Below, in pieces: positions 40,767 through 52,167 of a stretch of 64,000 nucleotides of DNA. Location of the stretch: positions 2,497,436 through 2,561,435 of the forward strand of contig NZ_OZ026542.1 in assembly GCF_964020115.1 (NCBI RefSeq), written 5' to 3'. The notes beneath the pieces are model-generated. The model did no database searches. It had not been told where the DNA came from and saw only the letters and a list, made by a program, of their open reading frames with translations. Origin of the DNA: Candidatus Regiella endosymbiont of Tuberolachnus salignus (GTDB lineage: Bacteria > Pseudomonadota > Gammaproteobacteria > Enterobacterales > Enterobacteriaceae). The translations under genes were made by a program, and so were the position numbers. The number at the start of each line of letters is the position of its first letter. The first letter of the stretch is position 1.

Positions 40767-41726
40767 CTACGTCAATCTACGCCCAATGGTAAACCATTCT
40801 CGGCGAGCATTTAGCACATCGGCGGCCGACATGGCTTTTTTACCTGCAATCTGTAATTTTGTGATGTTAAGCACACCCTCAGCGGTAGCTACTTGAATAC
40901 CTTTTTTATCCGCATGGATAATAGTGCCAGGTTTAACATTGTCGATACTGGTTAACACCTGTGCTTGCCAAACCTTTATTAAATGTTGATCAACAATAAA
41001 ATAACTGACTGGCCATGGATTAAATGCACGAATACAGCGTTCTAACTGTAAAGCTGAAAGTGACCAATTGAGTTTCGCTTCTTTTTTAGTTAATTTTTCA
41101 GCGTAAGTGATTTGCTGTTCATTTTGTATTTCAGCTCGAACTTGATTATCTGCAAATTGTTGCAGCGTGGCCAACAATGCTTCGGAGCCAATAATGGACA
41201 GTTTGTTGTATAAAGTGGCACTAGTGTCATCGGATTGTATAGTACAAACACTTTTATGGAGTATGTCTCCAGTATCTAAGCCGACATCCATCTGCATGAT
41301 ACTTATGCCGCTCTCCTGATCACCAGCCCATAATGCACGTTGAATCGGGGCGGCACCACGCCAACGTGGCAATAAAGAGCCATGAACATTGATACAACCT
41401 AAACGCGGCATATTTAGCACCGCTGCAGGTAAAATAAGACCATAAGCAACCACTACCATGATGTCAGCTTGCTGATTAGTCACAAGATCCATAACGATAT
41501 GTTGATTTTCTTCAGGGCGTAGTGATATCGGTTGGTAGACCGGTATTCCATGCTGTTGCGCTAATATTTTTACTGGGCTGGCAGTTAAATTGTTTCCTCT
41601 ACCAGCAGGCCGATCCGGTTGAGTTAACACACCAACGACTTGATGTTGAGAAGATAACAGCCTATTAAGGTGATACGCTGCAAAATCAGGAGTACCAGCG
41701 AAAATAATCCGCAAAAAATCGAGCAC
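40767..41726 (-). CDS. fmt: Methionyl-tRNA formyltransferase
   Basis: Formylates initiator Met-tRNA using 10-formyl-tetrahydrofolate. The 319 residues are close to E. coli (315). The start [20 protein letters not shown] is canonical. The catalytic region has [20 protein letters not shown] (Asn-His pair) and [13 protein letters not shown] (Asp). A C-terminal tRNA-binding domain (about 210-319) with FNPWPVSYF is present. It follows def by 64 bp on the same strand. Retention of def and fmt together preserves the formylation cycle. Confidence 0.97.
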   Translation of the reverse strand: MLDFLRIIFAGTPDFAAYHLNRLLSSQHQVVGVLTQPDRPAGRGNNLTASPVKILAQQHGIPVYQPISLRPEENQHIVMDLVTNQQADIMVVVAYGLILPAAVLNMPRLGCINVHGSLLPRWRGAAPIQRALWAGDQESGISIMQMDVGLDTGDILHKSVCTIQSDDTSATLYNKLSIIGSEALLATLQQFADNQVRAEIQNEQQITYAEKLTKKEAKLNWSLSALQLERCIRAFNPWPVSYFIVDQHLIKVWQAQVLTSIDNVKPGTIIHADKKGIQVATAEGVLNITKLQIAGKKAMSAADVLNARREWFTIGRRLT

Positions 41727-41790
41727 AGAAAACCTCTTGAATTAAAAAAATCGATAACGCATTATGATCTTTGCAAGGAATTTAGTCTGA

Positions 41791-42333
41791 TTATTGTGTG
41801 TCACGTTGTGCTTTCTTTCTATTTTTTTCTATTTTTTTCTGGATGAGTTGAAATTTAAGCGGTGATAAATAATCAATAAAAAGCTTACCTTTCAAATGAT
41901 CCATCTCGTGTTGAATACAAATTGCCAACAAACCATCGGCTTCGAGTGTAAAAGAGTTGCCATCACGATCAAGTGCTCTAATCTTGACTTTTTCCGACCT
42001 TTTTACCCACGCCCGCACGCCAGGAATGGATAAGCACCCCTCTTTAATGCCCGTTTCACCACTTTCTTCCAATAATTCAGGGTTGATTAGCACCAAGGGG
42101 CGATAATGAGCTTCTATCCTTTCATTTTGATCACGGTCATCAGGGATATGAATAACGATTATCTGTTTATGGATATCGACCTGTGTAGCGGCTAAACCAA
42201 TACCTTCCTCTGCGTACATGGTATCGAACATATCATCTACGATCCGCTCGATATTCGCATCAATTTTCTCAACTGGCTTAGCGATTTTGCGGAGCTGTAC
42301 ATCTGGGAAATGTAATATTTTTAATATTGACAT
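41791..42333 (-). CDS. def: Peptide deformylase
   Basis: An iron-dependent enzyme removing the N-formyl group from new proteins. With the ATG at 42333 the product has 180 residues and starts [11 protein letters not shown] like E. coli MSVLQVLHIPD; 23 codons upstream in frame are not family sequence. All three motifs are present: [18 protein letters not shown] (metal Cys) and QHEMDHLKG (HEXXH). Compared with E. coli there are about nine extra residues between IPDDRDQNE and [10 protein letters not shown] (about 75-90), a surface loop insertion. It is divergent from dprA, as in E. coli. Confidence 0.96.
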   Translation of the reverse strand: MSILKILHFPDVQLRKIAKPVEKIDANIERIVDDMFDTMYAEEGIGLAATQVDIHKQIIVIHIPDDRDQNERIEAHYRPLVLINPELLEESGETGIKEGCLSIPGVRAWVKRSEKVKIRALDRDGNSFTLEADGLLAICIQHEMDHLKGKLFIDYLSPLKFQLIQKKIEKNRKKAQRDTQ

Positions 42334-42509
42334 ATAAAGTTGAGATCTGTTTCTAAAAATTGAATTCACTATGATTTTTATTCTAGACATTTTTGGTGTC
42401 AATTGACAGTATTGTCTTCCGAAAGAAAAAGTTTATTGAAGAAAAAAGAAGTACAGGTAGGAACGACGTTACGGTAAATAAAATACAACGTAATCAGCCA
42501 GGAATCGCT

Positions 42510-43595
42510 ATGCTGACAGCAGAAATATGGCTACGCATGAGTATGGTTAAAGGGCTAGCAGTCGCAAGAAGCTGTACTATTGCTAAACATTTAATCGCTT
42601 ACGCTGATATTCATTCTGATGTATTAACGGCTGTGGGGTTAGATGAATCGCAATCTCAACAATTTATCCACGCCAGTGCGCATTATATTGCTGCCACATT
42701 GGCTTGGTTAGAGCATCCTGATCATCATATGCTTATTTACGGATATCCAACTTATCCACAGAGATTAAGCCATATATCTTCAGCCCCATTGTTACTTTTC
42801 ATTACGGGTGATATCTCTGTCGTCTCTCAATTACAGATTGCGATGGTCGGTAGTCGTAATTTCAGCCACTATGGTGAGCGCTGGGCAAGGTATTTTACAG
42901 AAAAACTAATAGAACAGGGTTTGGTTATTACCAGTGGTTTAGCCACTGGTATTGATGGAATCTGTCATCACTCAGCATTATCTGTTCAAGGTAAAACCAT
43001 TGCCGTGCTTGGCAGTGGGTTAGAAAATATTTATCCACGGCACCATTATGGACTTGCCCATCGTATCGTGGAACAGGGCGGTGCTTTGGTTTCTGAATTT
43101 TTAGTCACCTCGCCACCGCTGGCCACACATTTCCCACGACGTAATCGGATTATCAGTGGATTAAGTGCTGCTGTGGTGGTAGTTGAAGCGTCGCTTAAAA
43201 GTGGATCTCTTATCACCGCACGTTACGCCTTGGAACAAGGGCGTGATGTATTTGCATTGCCAGGTCCTTTGGGGAGTCCAACCAGCACGGGGGTACATTG
43301 GTTGATTCAGCAAGGAGCATATCTAGCTAATGATCCACAGGATATTATTGAACAGCTTGGCGGTTCCTTCCAATGGCTGCCTCCGTCTGAAAAACCTTCT
43401 TTGCCAAAAGAGCAGATGACATTACCCTTTGCTGATGTATTGGCTCATATAGAATATGATGTGACACCAGTTGATATCATTGCAGAACGTGTCGATCAGT
43501 CGGTATCAGAACTTGTTATTAAGCTGCTGGAGCTAGAACTGGCCGGATGGATTACTGCGGTTCCTGGAGGCTATGTGCGTGTCATAGGGGTGTGA
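42510..43595 (+). CDS. dprA: DNA processing protein DprA (Smf)
   Basis: Protects incoming single-stranded DNA and loads RecA in natural transformation; in enterobacteria its role is less clear. The 361 residues from the ATG at 42510 (preceded by caggaa) begin TAEIWLRMSMVKG, like E. coli Smf; a TTG at 42393 would add 39 unconserved residues. The Rossmann core is visible in VGSRNFSHYGERWA, SGLATGIDGICHHSAL, AVLGSGLENIYPRHH and NFPRRNRIISGLS-type sequence (HFPRRNRIISGLS). A winged-helix tail ends PGGYVRVIGV. The usual downstream genes (smg and others) are replaced by repeats and an IS. Confidence 0.94.
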   Translation: MLTAEIWLRMSMVKGLAVARSCTIAKHLIAYADIHSDVLTAVGLDESQSQQFIHASAHYIAATLAWLEHPDHHMLIYGYPTYPQRLSHISSAPLLLFITGDISVVSQLQIAMVGSRNFSHYGERWARYFTEKLIEQGLVITSGLATGIDGICHHSALSVQGKTIAVLGSGLENIYPRHHYGLAHRIVEQGGALVSEFLVTSPPLATHFPRRNRIISGLSAAVVVVEASLKSGSLITARYALEQGRDVFALPGPLGSPTSTGVHWLIQQGAYLANDPQDIIEQLGGSFQWLPPSEKPSLPKEQMTLPFADVLAHIEYDVTPVDIIAERVDQSVSELVIKLLELELAGWITAVPGGYVRVIGV

Positions 43596-43607
43596 TACCA
43601 CCTGCTA

Positions 43608-43913
43608 ATAGCCTATTCGAAATCTTCGTTGAGCGGCGCTAAGACGAGGAGCCATGAGCAAAAAAACAAAATTTTTTATGCAAAAACAAGGATATATACC
43701 GTTCGTCTTTGAAGTTGCCGCTAGGCGGCCAGGGCGACCGACCGATGATCGTAGACATACCATGAAGGCGAGCACCCGCAGCCAACAACGCGGCGGCTTC
43801 AAAGGCGAACGGTATAAATGCATATTTTGAGCGCGTTTTTGACAAAAGACGGCTTGCAAAACCGTAGCAAGGGGGTGAAGTCAAGGCGCACGGCGCACAG
43901 CAAGCTTTCGTTA
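43608..43913. repeat. Family B-like composite repeat hosting copy A9, up to the second IS
   Basis: Starts like family B (gcctattcgaaatcttcgtt). It contains aaaaacaaggat, copy A9, and then aaatgcatattttgagcgcg, tgacaaaagacggcttgcaa and aaggcgcacggcgcacagc. The same outer sequence occurs without A9 at 50320-50420, showing what was interrupted. It runs to the left border of the second IS. Confidence 0.65.
43697..43814. repeat. Family A element, copy A9
   Basis: A 118-bp element from taccgttcgtctttgaag to cttcaaaggcgaacggta, with TA on each side (43695-43696, 43815-43816). The related empty site at 50325-50340 (caaggacgtaaatgcgc) lacks the element, confirming its borders. Confidence 0.85.
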
Positions 43914-44768
43914 TGGCACTGTTAACAAAGTAATTTAAAAACCTTAAGACAAGCGATGGCGAAGAAAGAAAAGAAGGTGACATCCAGCTTATCAAAGCGT
44001 AAAGCGAGTCTTTTCTGTTCTTTTATTTTGCCGAAGAAACGTTCAATGGCATTACGTGTTTTATATTTTTCTTTATCTTTTGGCGGGATACCGGGATAAA
44101 TCGCGCCTTGGCGGCGAGGGATAACCGGGTATTTTCTGCTATCACGAATAAGCTTTTTGACATCATAAAAATCGTAGCCTTTATCCGCGATAACATCGTT
44201 TATCTGTCTCCAGTCTCCTTTTGCCCACAAAATAGGAAAAACTTTCATATCGGTACGTTGTCCGTAAGAATAAACAAACACTCCTGAGATAATCGCCTGA
44301 AAGGCCGACATGAATTTTAGTACTCATTCCTTTGCGACCGCGCCCTATCGACTGAACTCCTTTTTTTTTAAACTCCCTGAGCCGTGGCGGTGTAGGCTCA
44401 CTGTGGTGCTGTCTATCCAGACGCAGTCAAGGCTGATTTTCTTTTTTTCTGCAATAGATAAAGCAAATGCCAGAATAACCCATTCTCACTCCAGCGTTTA
44501 AAACGTGTGTAAATCGTATGCCAGTGGCCATAAAAAGTAGGCACGTCACGCCAAGGGATACCGGTTCTCAATACGTATAACACTGCCGAGAAAAAGTGAT
44601 AATGACTGATACCCGTGGGTCTGCCTGGACGCTTGTAATATTTAAGAATATGAGGCTCGATTTCTTTTATAAAATCGGACGCTTTGATCGGATAATGTCT
44701 GTTTTTCATCCTTAACAACCCCACAAAAAGCGGAGCTTATCTCAATACTCACTTTGTTAACAGTGCCA
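43914..44768. mobile_element. IS5-family insertion sequence, copy 2
   Basis: An 855-bp element with inverted ends tggcactgttaacaaagt / actttgttaacagtgcca, bordered by TA (43912-43913 and 44769-44770). It differs from copy 1 at a few positions, including C for T in the left end. Its right border coincides with the left end of repeat D3. Confidence 0.92.
43922..44724 (-). pseudogene. IS5-family DDE transposase, frameshifted, copy 2
   Basis: Same organisation and same breaks as copy 1: an N-terminal piece from 44724, a middle piece with DSTTV and HRHGSG, and a C-terminal piece with DVIADKGYDFYDVKKLI. Two amino-acid differences from copy 1 are visible (GIPWRDV for GILWRDV; KIKEQKR for KIKEHKR). 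Pro in IPWRDV is the family norm, so this copy is closer to ancestral at that site. Confidence 0.75.
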
Positions 44769-44870
44769 TAGCCGAATCATTTTAATTTGATTCAAGGCGG
44801 AGGAGCGCAGACAGTACAAATAGTACGGGAAACGACGACAATACAGAATCAAATTAAAATGATTCGGCTA
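44769..44870. repeat. Family D element, copy D3
   Basis: A 102-bp element with tagccgaatcattttaattt / complement ends, right flank TA (44871-44872). Its left edge abuts the IS, whose TA duplication it shares. Confidence 0.8.
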
Positions 44871-44980
44871 TAACCAGGCGAGTACATGAGGATTGCGACC
44901 ACCGTGCAACACCGAATTCACACCACGCAGCAGATTATGCAAAAAGTCTAAAGAGATTTCTAACAGGCTCTAACACTAAA

Positions 44981-46201
44981 TTACTTATCTATGTTCAACC
45001 AATTCGGTATATCATTGAGCCCCATAGCATGACGCAATAGCTTGGGTTTTATCCCTGGCAGTTTATCTGCCAAAATTAATCCCATATCTCGTAACCATTT
45101 TGATACAGGATGATTAGCAGCAAACAATTCACGAAAACCTTGCATACCAGCAAATATCAACGCTGCACTTTGCTTACGGCGACGTTCATAACGACGCAGA
45201 TAAAGATACTGACCGATATCTTTGCCTTGACGGTGTAAACGGTTAAGTTCATCAATGAGTTCTGCAATATCCATCAGCCCCAGATTCACGCCTTGTCCTG
45301 CCAACGGATGTACAGTATGCGCGGCATCCCCCACCAATGCTAAACGGTGAGAGGCAAAACAACGAGCATAGCGAGCTATTAGCGGAAAAATTTGGCGTTC
45401 ACTTTCTAACTGACACAACCCTAAGCGCATATCAAATGTTGTCGCAAGTTCACGATTAAATTGTTGCGCGGGCATTTGAGCAAGCTCTGTGGCCTGTAAC
45501 GGAGGTAATGACCACACAATGGAACATTGATAAGGATCAGATAACGGCAAAAAGGCCAAAATACCTTCACCATGGAAAACCTGACGGGCTTTAGATTGAT
45601 GTGAAACTTCGCTGCGGATGGTTGCTACTAGTGCACTATGACCATAGTGCCAAAATGTTTGCGGAATATCAGCATGCTGACGAAGCCATGAATTGGCGCC
45701 ATCAGCACCAATCACCAAACGAGTACTCAGTACCCGTTCATCGCTCAAAGTAATAAAAGCTTCATTTTCACCCCAAGCGATTTGTTTTGGGACGGCGGGT
45801 ATCAACAAAGTAACATTAGCTAACTGACTAATCTGTTGCCATAATGCCTGCAAAATGACACGGTTTTCTATGATATGCCCAAGGTGATTGAAACCGTACT
45901 CATCAGCATGAAAAGAAATTTTTCCACAACTATCCTTATCCCAAACCTCCATTTCACGATAAGGACTGACGCGTAACGCTACAATACTATCCCAAACATC
46001 AAGATGTTGTAGCAATCTTTCGCTGGCAGCATTAATAGCTGATACTCTCAACGCTGAGTGATCATCGAGGAGGGCATGTAATGTCTCTTCAATAGGACAT
46101 CGTTCCAATAAAGCAACGCGTAAACCACTGCGGCATAAACCGGCGGTCAAAGCCATGCCTACTATTCCACCACCAGCAATAACTACATCAAACGACTGCA
46201 T
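44981..46201 (-). CDS. ubiI: 2-octaprenylphenol 5-hydroxylase (VisC/UbiI)
   Basis: A flavin monooxygenase that hydroxylates C5 of the ubiquinone ring. It has 406 residues. FAD motifs are VVIAGGGIVGMALTAGL (N-terminal GxGxxG type), DG in VIGADGANSWLR and LVGDAAHTVHPLAGQGVNLG. VSAINAASERLL, VFHGEGILAFLPLSDP, YLYLRRYERRRKQSA and AMGLNDIPNWL place it with UbiI rather than UbiH or UbiF. In E. coli it follows ubiH; here it stands alone, with repeats on both sides. Confidence 0.93.
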   Translation of the reverse strand: MQSFDVVIAGGGIVGMALTAGLCRSGLRVALLERCPIEETLHALLDDHSALRVSAINAASERLLQHLDVWDSIVALRVSPYREMEVWDKDSCGKISFHADEYGFNHLGHIIENRVILQALWQQISQLANVTLLIPAVPKQIAWGENEAFITLSDERVLSTRLVIGADGANSWLRQHADIPQTFWHYGHSALVATIRSEVSHQSKARQVFHGEGILAFLPLSDPYQCSIVWSLPPLQATELAQMPAQQFNRELATTFDMRLGLCQLESERQIFPLIARYARCFASHRLALVGDAAHTVHPLAGQGVNLGLMDIAELIDELNRLHRQGKDIGQYLYLRRYERRRKQSAALIFAGMQGFRELFAANHPVSKWLRDMGLILADKLPGIKPKLLRHAMGLNDIPNWLNIDK

Positions 46202-46213
46202 AGATATTCATCT

Positions 46214-46262
46214 TGTGACTGCTCCCCGCCCGCATTAGACGAGGGTTTACGGCGAATTTTTC
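46214..46262. repeat. Family F end fragment upstream of ubiI
   Basis: gactgctccccgcccgcatt followed by agacgagggtttacggcgaa, the same motif seen at 6389, 14797 and 29541. It lies directly before copy B3. Confidence 0.5.
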
Positions 46263-46264
46263 TA

Positions 46265-46406
46265 AGAGCCTGTTCCAAATCTTCTTGAGCGACGCTCAGA
46301 CGAAGAAAGAATGAGCGAAAGAGTGCAGTTTACATAGCGTAAATGAACATTTTGAGCTCGTTTTTGACGAAGTATCAGCGAGCACAAGAGATTTCGAATA
46401 GGCTCT
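46265..46406. repeat. Family B element, copy B3
   Basis: A 142-bp element from agagcctgttccaaatct to agatttcgaataggctct, the same length as B2 and with the same centre (cagtttacatagcgtaaatg). It lies between ubiI and ihfA. Confidence 0.8.
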
Positions 46407-46458
46407 AAGACACGAGAAGAGAAGGAGTCGCCTACTCTTACTTGATGAAAGATGACCT

Positions 46459-46752
46459 TTATTTTAATGAAGGCTGCTCCACCTTCTCTTTCAGCGGTTG
46501 TCCAGGTTTGAATGTCACAACGGAACGGGCGCTAATGGGTATACCTTCACCCGTTTTTGGGTTGCGACCCGGTCGTTGCAGCTTATATCGTACACAAAAA
46601 TTACCAAAACGAGATATTTTCAGTTGTTTTTCTTCTTTCAAGACTAAAGGGATTTCCTCAAAAAAACTTTCGACCAATTGCTTAGCTATCGGTTTATCAA
46701 TACCCAGTTTTTCCGTAAGATATTCAGCAATGTCTTCTTTGGTCAGTGCCAT
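46459..46752 (-). CDS. ihfA: Integration host factor subunit alpha
   Basis: A DNA-bending nucleoid protein acting with IhfB in replication, transcription and recombination. It has 97 residues with [12 protein letters not shown] at the start and the DNA-intercalating beta-arm [20 protein letters not shown] with its proline. It follows pheT by 4 bp, as in E. coli, and so shares the phe operon. The central strand [17 protein letters not shown] differs from E. coli FGNFDLRDKQRPGRNP by substitutions and one extra residue. The C-terminus lacks the final acidic DE. Confidence 0.95.
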   Translation of the reverse strand: MALTKEDIAEYLTEKLGIDKPIAKQLVESFFEEIPLVLKEEKQLKISRFGNFCVRYKLQRPGRNPKTGEGIPISARSVVTFKPGQPLKEKVEQPSLK

Positions 46753-46756
46753 AAAT

Positions 46757-49168
46757 TTAATCCCTCAAGGATGCTTGGAATTTTTTTTCTAAAGCCACTA
46801 CACATTTTTCAACGGTAGCTGCAATCTCCTCTTCCGCCAGTGTTCGGACGGTATCTTGCAATATCAGGCTAATCGCAAGGCTTTTATACCCCTCTGCCAC
46901 ACCTTGTCCTCTGTATACATCAAATAAGTTTACGCCAACTATCTGATTTACGCTAATTTTCCTACATTCTGCTAAAATATCTGCTGCGAGGACATTCTCA
47001 GTCACGACTATAGCAATGTCACGACGGTTTGCTGGAAAGCGAGAAACCTCACGCGCACCAGGAATTACGCAGTTTGCTAACTTATTCCATTGTAATTCAA
47101 ATACAATAGTGCGACTGTTTAAACCTAATTTAGCTTCTAAAGCTGGATGGATAACGCCAATAAAACCAATAGATTCACCAGATAAATAAATAGTTGCACT
47201 TTGCCCCGGATGCAACGCCGGATGGGGGGTAGATTCAGCACAAAATTGTACATCAGATAATCGGCCAGTCAGCTCCAGAATCGCTTCTAGATCCCCCTTT
47301 AGATCAAAAAAATCCACCGCCTGAGTGCGAATATCCCAGTGCTCTCCGCAAGAATCACCGGTGATGACGCCAGCCAGCATGAGATCCTGTCTAACATTTA
47401 ATTCTTCTGAATTATCAGGAATAAAGCGTAGACCACTTTCAAACATACGCAAGCGTGTCTGCTGTCGATTTTGATTATAAAACACCGTAGTGAGTAAACC
47501 TGTTAACAGTGATAAACGCATAGCGGACATATTAGCCGCAATCGGATTTCGCAAAATCAAGGCTTCTTGCTTTGGATGCAATAAAGTTTGTATTTCAGGA
47601 TCAACAAAACTGTAAGTAATCGCCTCCTGATAGCCTCGGTCAACCAACAACGTCTTCACCCGTTTAAGTGACAAATCTCCCTCATTATGTGCCGTCATGA
47701 GCAAAGCAGCATTTATCGGCTTATTTGGAATATTATTATAGCCGTCAATACGTGCTATTTCTTCGATCAGATCCTCTTCAATCTGCATATCAAAACGCCA
47801 ACTCGGTGCCACAATTTGACAACTATTTTCCTGTTCTGTCACTTGGCAACCTAAACGATGTAAGATAGCATTCACAAGCTCTCTGGGAATAACATGACCC
47901 AGTAAATGACACAATTTTTTGTATCTTAGCGTAATGATAGCCGGCTTCGGCAGCTCCTCACCGGTCGTTACGTCAATAATCGAACCTACCTCACCGCCGC
48001 AGATATCAATCAATAAACGGGTTGCCCTTTCCAGTGCTTTATATTGCAATGCTGGATCAACTCCACGCTCATAGCGATGAGAAGCTTGAGTATGTAAACC
48101 ATAATGACGAGCCCGCCCAGCAATGGCCAATGGATTAAAGAAAGCACATTCTAACAATACACTGCTAGTTTGTTCACTGACACCAGAATACACACCACCA
48201 AAGATACCCGCCATCGCTAATACCTTTTGTCGATCGGCAATAACTAATGTCTCTGTATTTAAGATAGCTTCACTACCATCCAATAATACGAGCTTTTCAC
48301 CCTCAACCGCAAAACGAACCGTAATTTCACTATCAATGCGATCTAAATCAAAAGCGTGCATAGGTTGCCCCAGTTCTAACATCACATAATTAGTAATATC
48401 AACAACCGGATTAATAGAGCGAATACCACAGTGACGCAATTTGTTACTCATCCATTGTGGGATGACAGCAGACAAATTAATTCCCTTAACTATTCGCCCA
48501 AGATAACGAGGACAGGCCGCTGCTGCTAAGACGGTAATTGGCAACTTTTCTTTGATCGTGGCAGTTATCGGAATAATATCGGGTTCTGTAAGTGGCAATT
48601 GATAAATCGCTGCCAAGTCACGCGCTATACCAATAATACTTAAACAATCAGCACGATTCGGCGTTACATTAATTTCTATAATATTATCGTTTAATTGTAA
48701 AAAATCACGAAGATCCATACCTATTGGGGCTGTTACAGGTAATTCGAGAATCCCTTCTTGCTCTTCACAAAGATCCAATTCAGAGGATGAGCACAGCATA
48801 CCTGCTGAAAGAACACCACGTAATTTAGCGGTTTTGATCTCATACCCCATCGGCAACACGGCGCCTACAGTTGCCACCGCCACTTTCAATCCTTGACGAC
48901 AATTGGGTGCGCCGCAGACAATATCCAAGAAATGAGCAGTGCCAATATCAACTTTTGTTACTCGCAGTTTATCAGCATTAGGATGTTGAGCACATTCAAC
49001 AACATGACCGATAACTACACCATGAAAATCACCCGCTACTTTATTAATGCTCTCAACTTCCAAGCCTGCCATAGTAATTTGATCAGCTAACTGCTCGCTG
49101 GATAATGGCTCACCACTAGTATTATCAGGGTTTACCCATTCACGTAACCAAAGTTCACTGAACTTCAT
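46757..49168 (-). CDS. pheT: Phenylalanyl-tRNA synthetase beta subunit
   Basis: The large subunit of the heterotetrameric PheRS, carrying tRNA recognition and the editing site that hydrolyses Tyr-tRNA-Phe. It has 803 residues (795 in E. coli). The start [14 protein letters not shown], a tRNA-binding EMAP-like domain (about 40-150), B3/B4 editing domains ([11 protein letters not shown] to about 400), the B5 domain and a C-terminal ferredoxin-fold anticodon domain ([14 protein letters not shown], about 710-803) are all recognisable. It begins 14 bp after pheS and is followed closely by ihfA. Confidence 0.97.
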   Translation of the reverse strand: MKFSELWLREWVNPDNTSGEPLSSEQLADQITMAGLEVESINKVAGDFHGVVIGHVVECAQHPNADKLRVTKVDIGTAHFLDIVCGAPNCRQGLKVAVATVGAVLPMGYEIKTAKLRGVLSAGMLCSSSELDLCEEQEGILELPVTAPIGMDLRDFLQLNDNIIEINVTPNRADCLSIIGIARDLAAIYQLPLTEPDIIPITATIKEKLPITVLAAAACPRYLGRIVKGINLSAVIPQWMSNKLRHCGIRSINPVVDITNYVMLELGQPMHAFDLDRIDSEITVRFAVEGEKLVLLDGSEAILNTETLVIADRQKVLAMAGIFGGVYSGVSEQTSSVLLECAFFNPLAIAGRARHYGLHTQASHRYERGVDPALQYKALERATRLLIDICGGEVGSIIDVTTGEELPKPAIITLRYKKLCHLLGHVIPRELVNAILHRLGCQVTEQENSCQIVAPSWRFDMQIEEDLIEEIARIDGYNNIPNKPINAALLMTAHNEGDLSLKRVKTLLVDRGYQEAITYSFVDPEIQTLLHPKQEALILRNPIAANMSAMRLSLLTGLLTTVFYNQNRQQTRLRMFESGLRFIPDNSEELNVRQDLMLAGVITGDSCGEHWDIRTQAVDFFDLKGDLEAILELTGRLSDVQFCAESTPHPALHPGQSATIYLSGESIGFIGVIHPALEAKLGLNSRTIVFELQWNKLANCVIPGAREVSRFPANRRDIAIVVTENVLAADILAECRKISVNQIVGVNLFDVYRGQGVAEGYKSLAISLILQDTVRTLAEEEIAATVEKCVVALEKKFQASLRD

Positions 49169-49182
49169 AAAAAGATCCCGCC

Positions 49183-50226
<1,044 letters not shown>

Positions 50227-50250
50227 CTAAAAGCTATAGCCTCTGTTATA

Positions 50251-50558
50251 AGAGCCCATTCGAAATCTTCCTTGAGCTGCGCAATAGGCAAAAAAGCGCA
50301 ATTGCCTTCTTTGGTATAAAAACAAGGACGTAAATGCGCATTTTGAGTCCTTTTTTGACAAAAGACTGCTTGCAAAACCGTAGCGAAGGGCGTGAAGTCA
50401 AGGCGCTCGGCGCACAGCGACCGCAATATATACATTTGATTCTGTGTTGTCGGCGCTTGCCGTACTATTTGTACTGTCTGTGCTCCTCAGCATTCACACC
50501 TCGCAGTAGGTTATGCAAAAAGTCTAAAATATCACACAAGAGATTTCGGACAGGTTCT
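50251..50558. repeat. Composite family B element, copy B4, with D-derived interior
   Basis: The outer ends are B-like: agagcccattcgaaatcttc and gatttcggacaggttct. The interior has sequence shared with the 43.6-kb cluster (gcattttgagtcctttttt, then aggcgctcggcgcacagcg). It also has an inverted half of family D (ttgattctgtgttgtcggcg, gtactatttgtactgtctgt). At 308 bp it is much longer than B2, so it arose by insertion or recombination. It sits inside the pheS leader region. Confidence 0.65.
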
Positions 50559-50583
50559 AAGTGATGATACATCAGCCAAAACA

Positions 50584-50609
50584 TAAAAAAACCTCCACAG
50601 GGGAGGTTC
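50584..50609 (-). terminator. Rho-independent terminator / pheST attenuator
   Basis: On the minus strand aacctcccctgtggaggtt followed by a run of seven T gives a strong GC hairpin. It lies after rplT and the Phe-rich leader and before pheS, as does the pheST attenuator of E. coli. Here repeat B4 is wedged between the terminator and pheS, so read-through transcripts must cross it. Confidence 0.85.
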
Positions 50610-50643
50610 AGCGCTATTTTTCATCAGGCAGCTTGTGAAGCCA

Positions 50644-50709
50644 TTATCCTTTCGCAAAGGATCCGTTATCTTTGATGAAAAAAAAGAAGGCGATGAGATC
50701 CCTCTTTTT
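50644..50709 (-). promoter_or_regulatory. Phe-rich leader reading frame upstream of pheS (pheM-like)
   Basis: A minus-strand frame reads AFFFFIKDNGSFAKG and stops at 50644-50646; the four Phe codons are at 50677-50688. It lies between rplT and the attenuator hairpin, exactly where E. coli has the pheM leader peptide. No ATG, GTG or TTG is in frame before the Phe run. An ATC (50692-50694) stands six bases after agaggg. It may use a rare start or be decayed. Confidence 0.55.
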
Positions 50710-50730
50710 TTATTTATCTCGTCTCTGGAT

Positions 50731-51087
<357 letters not shown>

Positions 51088-51126
51088 TTATCTCTCCTAT
51101 CGTCTTATATTCAGAATTAAAATCAT

Positions 51127-51330
51127 TTATGCATACGGCAAACACGCCACAACCAGACCCAGATCATTTTTAGATATCAGGCCTTTTGGACGTAGATGAC
51201 GTTTACGTTTAGTCGATTTTTTGGTCAGAATATGACGTAAGTTAGCGTGCTTACGCTTAAAACCACCACTGGCGGTTTTTTTAAAGCGTTTAGCGGCACC
51301 ACGGACGGTTTTCATTTTTAACTTTGACAT
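51127..51330 (-). CDS. rpmI: Ribosomal protein L35
   Basis: A small basic large-subunit protein of 67 residues from the ATG at 51330 ([19 protein letters not shown]). A longer frame from 51378 adds 16 unrelated residues. The blocks [20 protein letters not shown] and [11 protein letters not shown] are conserved. Two extra residues at the N-terminus distinguish it from E. coli MPKIKTVRG. Repeat E3 lies between infC and this gene, so the usual tight linkage is loosened. Confidence 0.96.
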   Translation of the reverse strand: MSKLKMKTVRGAAKRFKKTASGGFKRKHANLRHILTKKSTKRKRHLRPKGLISKNDLGLVVACLPYA

Positions 51331-51390
51331 TGAATGTATCCACTTCGCATTGTTGATTAAACAACAGCAGGCGAACAAGCAGCTTTATAA

Positions 51391-51516
51391 TACCCTTCGC
51401 CTTTCAAGTTACAGAAGCGCGTTAGCTGCTCTCATTCACCCCAGCCATGTATTAACTGTACACTCCTGGGATTCAATTGATTGCCGCCTTGCCGTAACTC
51501 GAAACTCTATTAGGTA
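51391..51516. repeat. Family E element, copy E3
   Basis: A 126-bp element beginning tacccttcgcctttcaagtt and ending in the inverted form of the E2 left end (acggcaagg..., gagtttcg), terminal aggta, followed by TA. It is in the opposite orientation to E2 and lies between infC and rpmI. Confidence 0.7.
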
Positions 51517-51615
51517 TATATCAACCACTTATTACTTGGACAAAATCTTACAGAGCAACTTTACATCTTCCATTCAAACTAAAAGGAGATAAAATTGCTG
51601 CAAGAAATTAATGCC

Positions 51616-52164
51616 TTACTGTTTCTTCTTAGGCGCAAGTACCATAACCATCTGACGGCCTTCAACCCGACTGGGGAAAGATTCGACTACAGCCCATTCA
51701 CTCAAATCCTCTTTGAGACGATTAAGCACGTCTATACCGATTTGCTGGTGCGCCATTTCACGACCACGGAACCGCAAAGTGATTTTAGTCTTATCACCAT
51801 CTTCCAAAAAGCGTATTAGGTTGCGTAGTTTTACCTTATAGTCGCCTTCATCAGTACCGGGTCGAAATTTTATTTCCTTGATCTGAACAACTTTTTGCTT
51901 CTTTTTTTGCTCTTGTGCTGTCTTACTTTTCACATAGAGAAATTTGCCGTAATCCATGATACGACAAACAGGTGGCTCGGCGTTGGGACTAATTTCCACC
52001 AAATCAACACCAGCCTCCTCCGCTTTCTCAAGAGCCTCGTTTAAGGTGACAACACCAATTTGCTCACCATCGACGCCTGTTAAGCGAACCTCTTTTACCG
52101 TTATCTCTCTATTAATACGATTAAGTCGTACTGTTTGAACTCGTTTTCCGCCTTTAGTACTAAT
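51616..52164 (-). CDS. infC: Translation initiation factor IF-3, AUU start
   Basis: Binds the 30S subunit, prevents premature 50S joining and proofreads the start codon. The conserved protein begins at an ATT at 52164 preceded by ggaggaataaagt. The N-domain reads [20 protein letters not shown] and [19 protein letters not shown]; the C-domain has [17 protein letters not shown] and [12 protein letters not shown], ending [10 protein letters not shown]. The length of 182 compares with 180 in E. coli. A shorter frame from a GTG near 52002 would lose the N-domain. The AUU start is the known basis of IF-3 autoregulation and is conserved here. The start lies three bases after the thrS stop. Confidence 0.95.
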   Translation of the reverse strand: MSTKGGKRVQTVRLNRINREITVKEVRLTGVDGEQIGVVTLNEALEKAEEAGVDLVEISPNAEPPVCRIMDYGKFLYVKSKTAQEQKKKQKVVQIKEIKFRPGTDEGDYKVKLRNLIRFLEDGDKTKITLRFRGREMAHQQIGIDVLNRLKEDLSEWAVVESFPSRVEGRQMVMVLAPKKKQ

Positions 52165-52167
52165 ACT

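Noticed and set aside
43605-43995. Minus-strand open frames of 84 and 118 codons near the second IS
   Set aside because: They cross the boundaries of repeat A9 and the IS and resemble no protein; chance frames.
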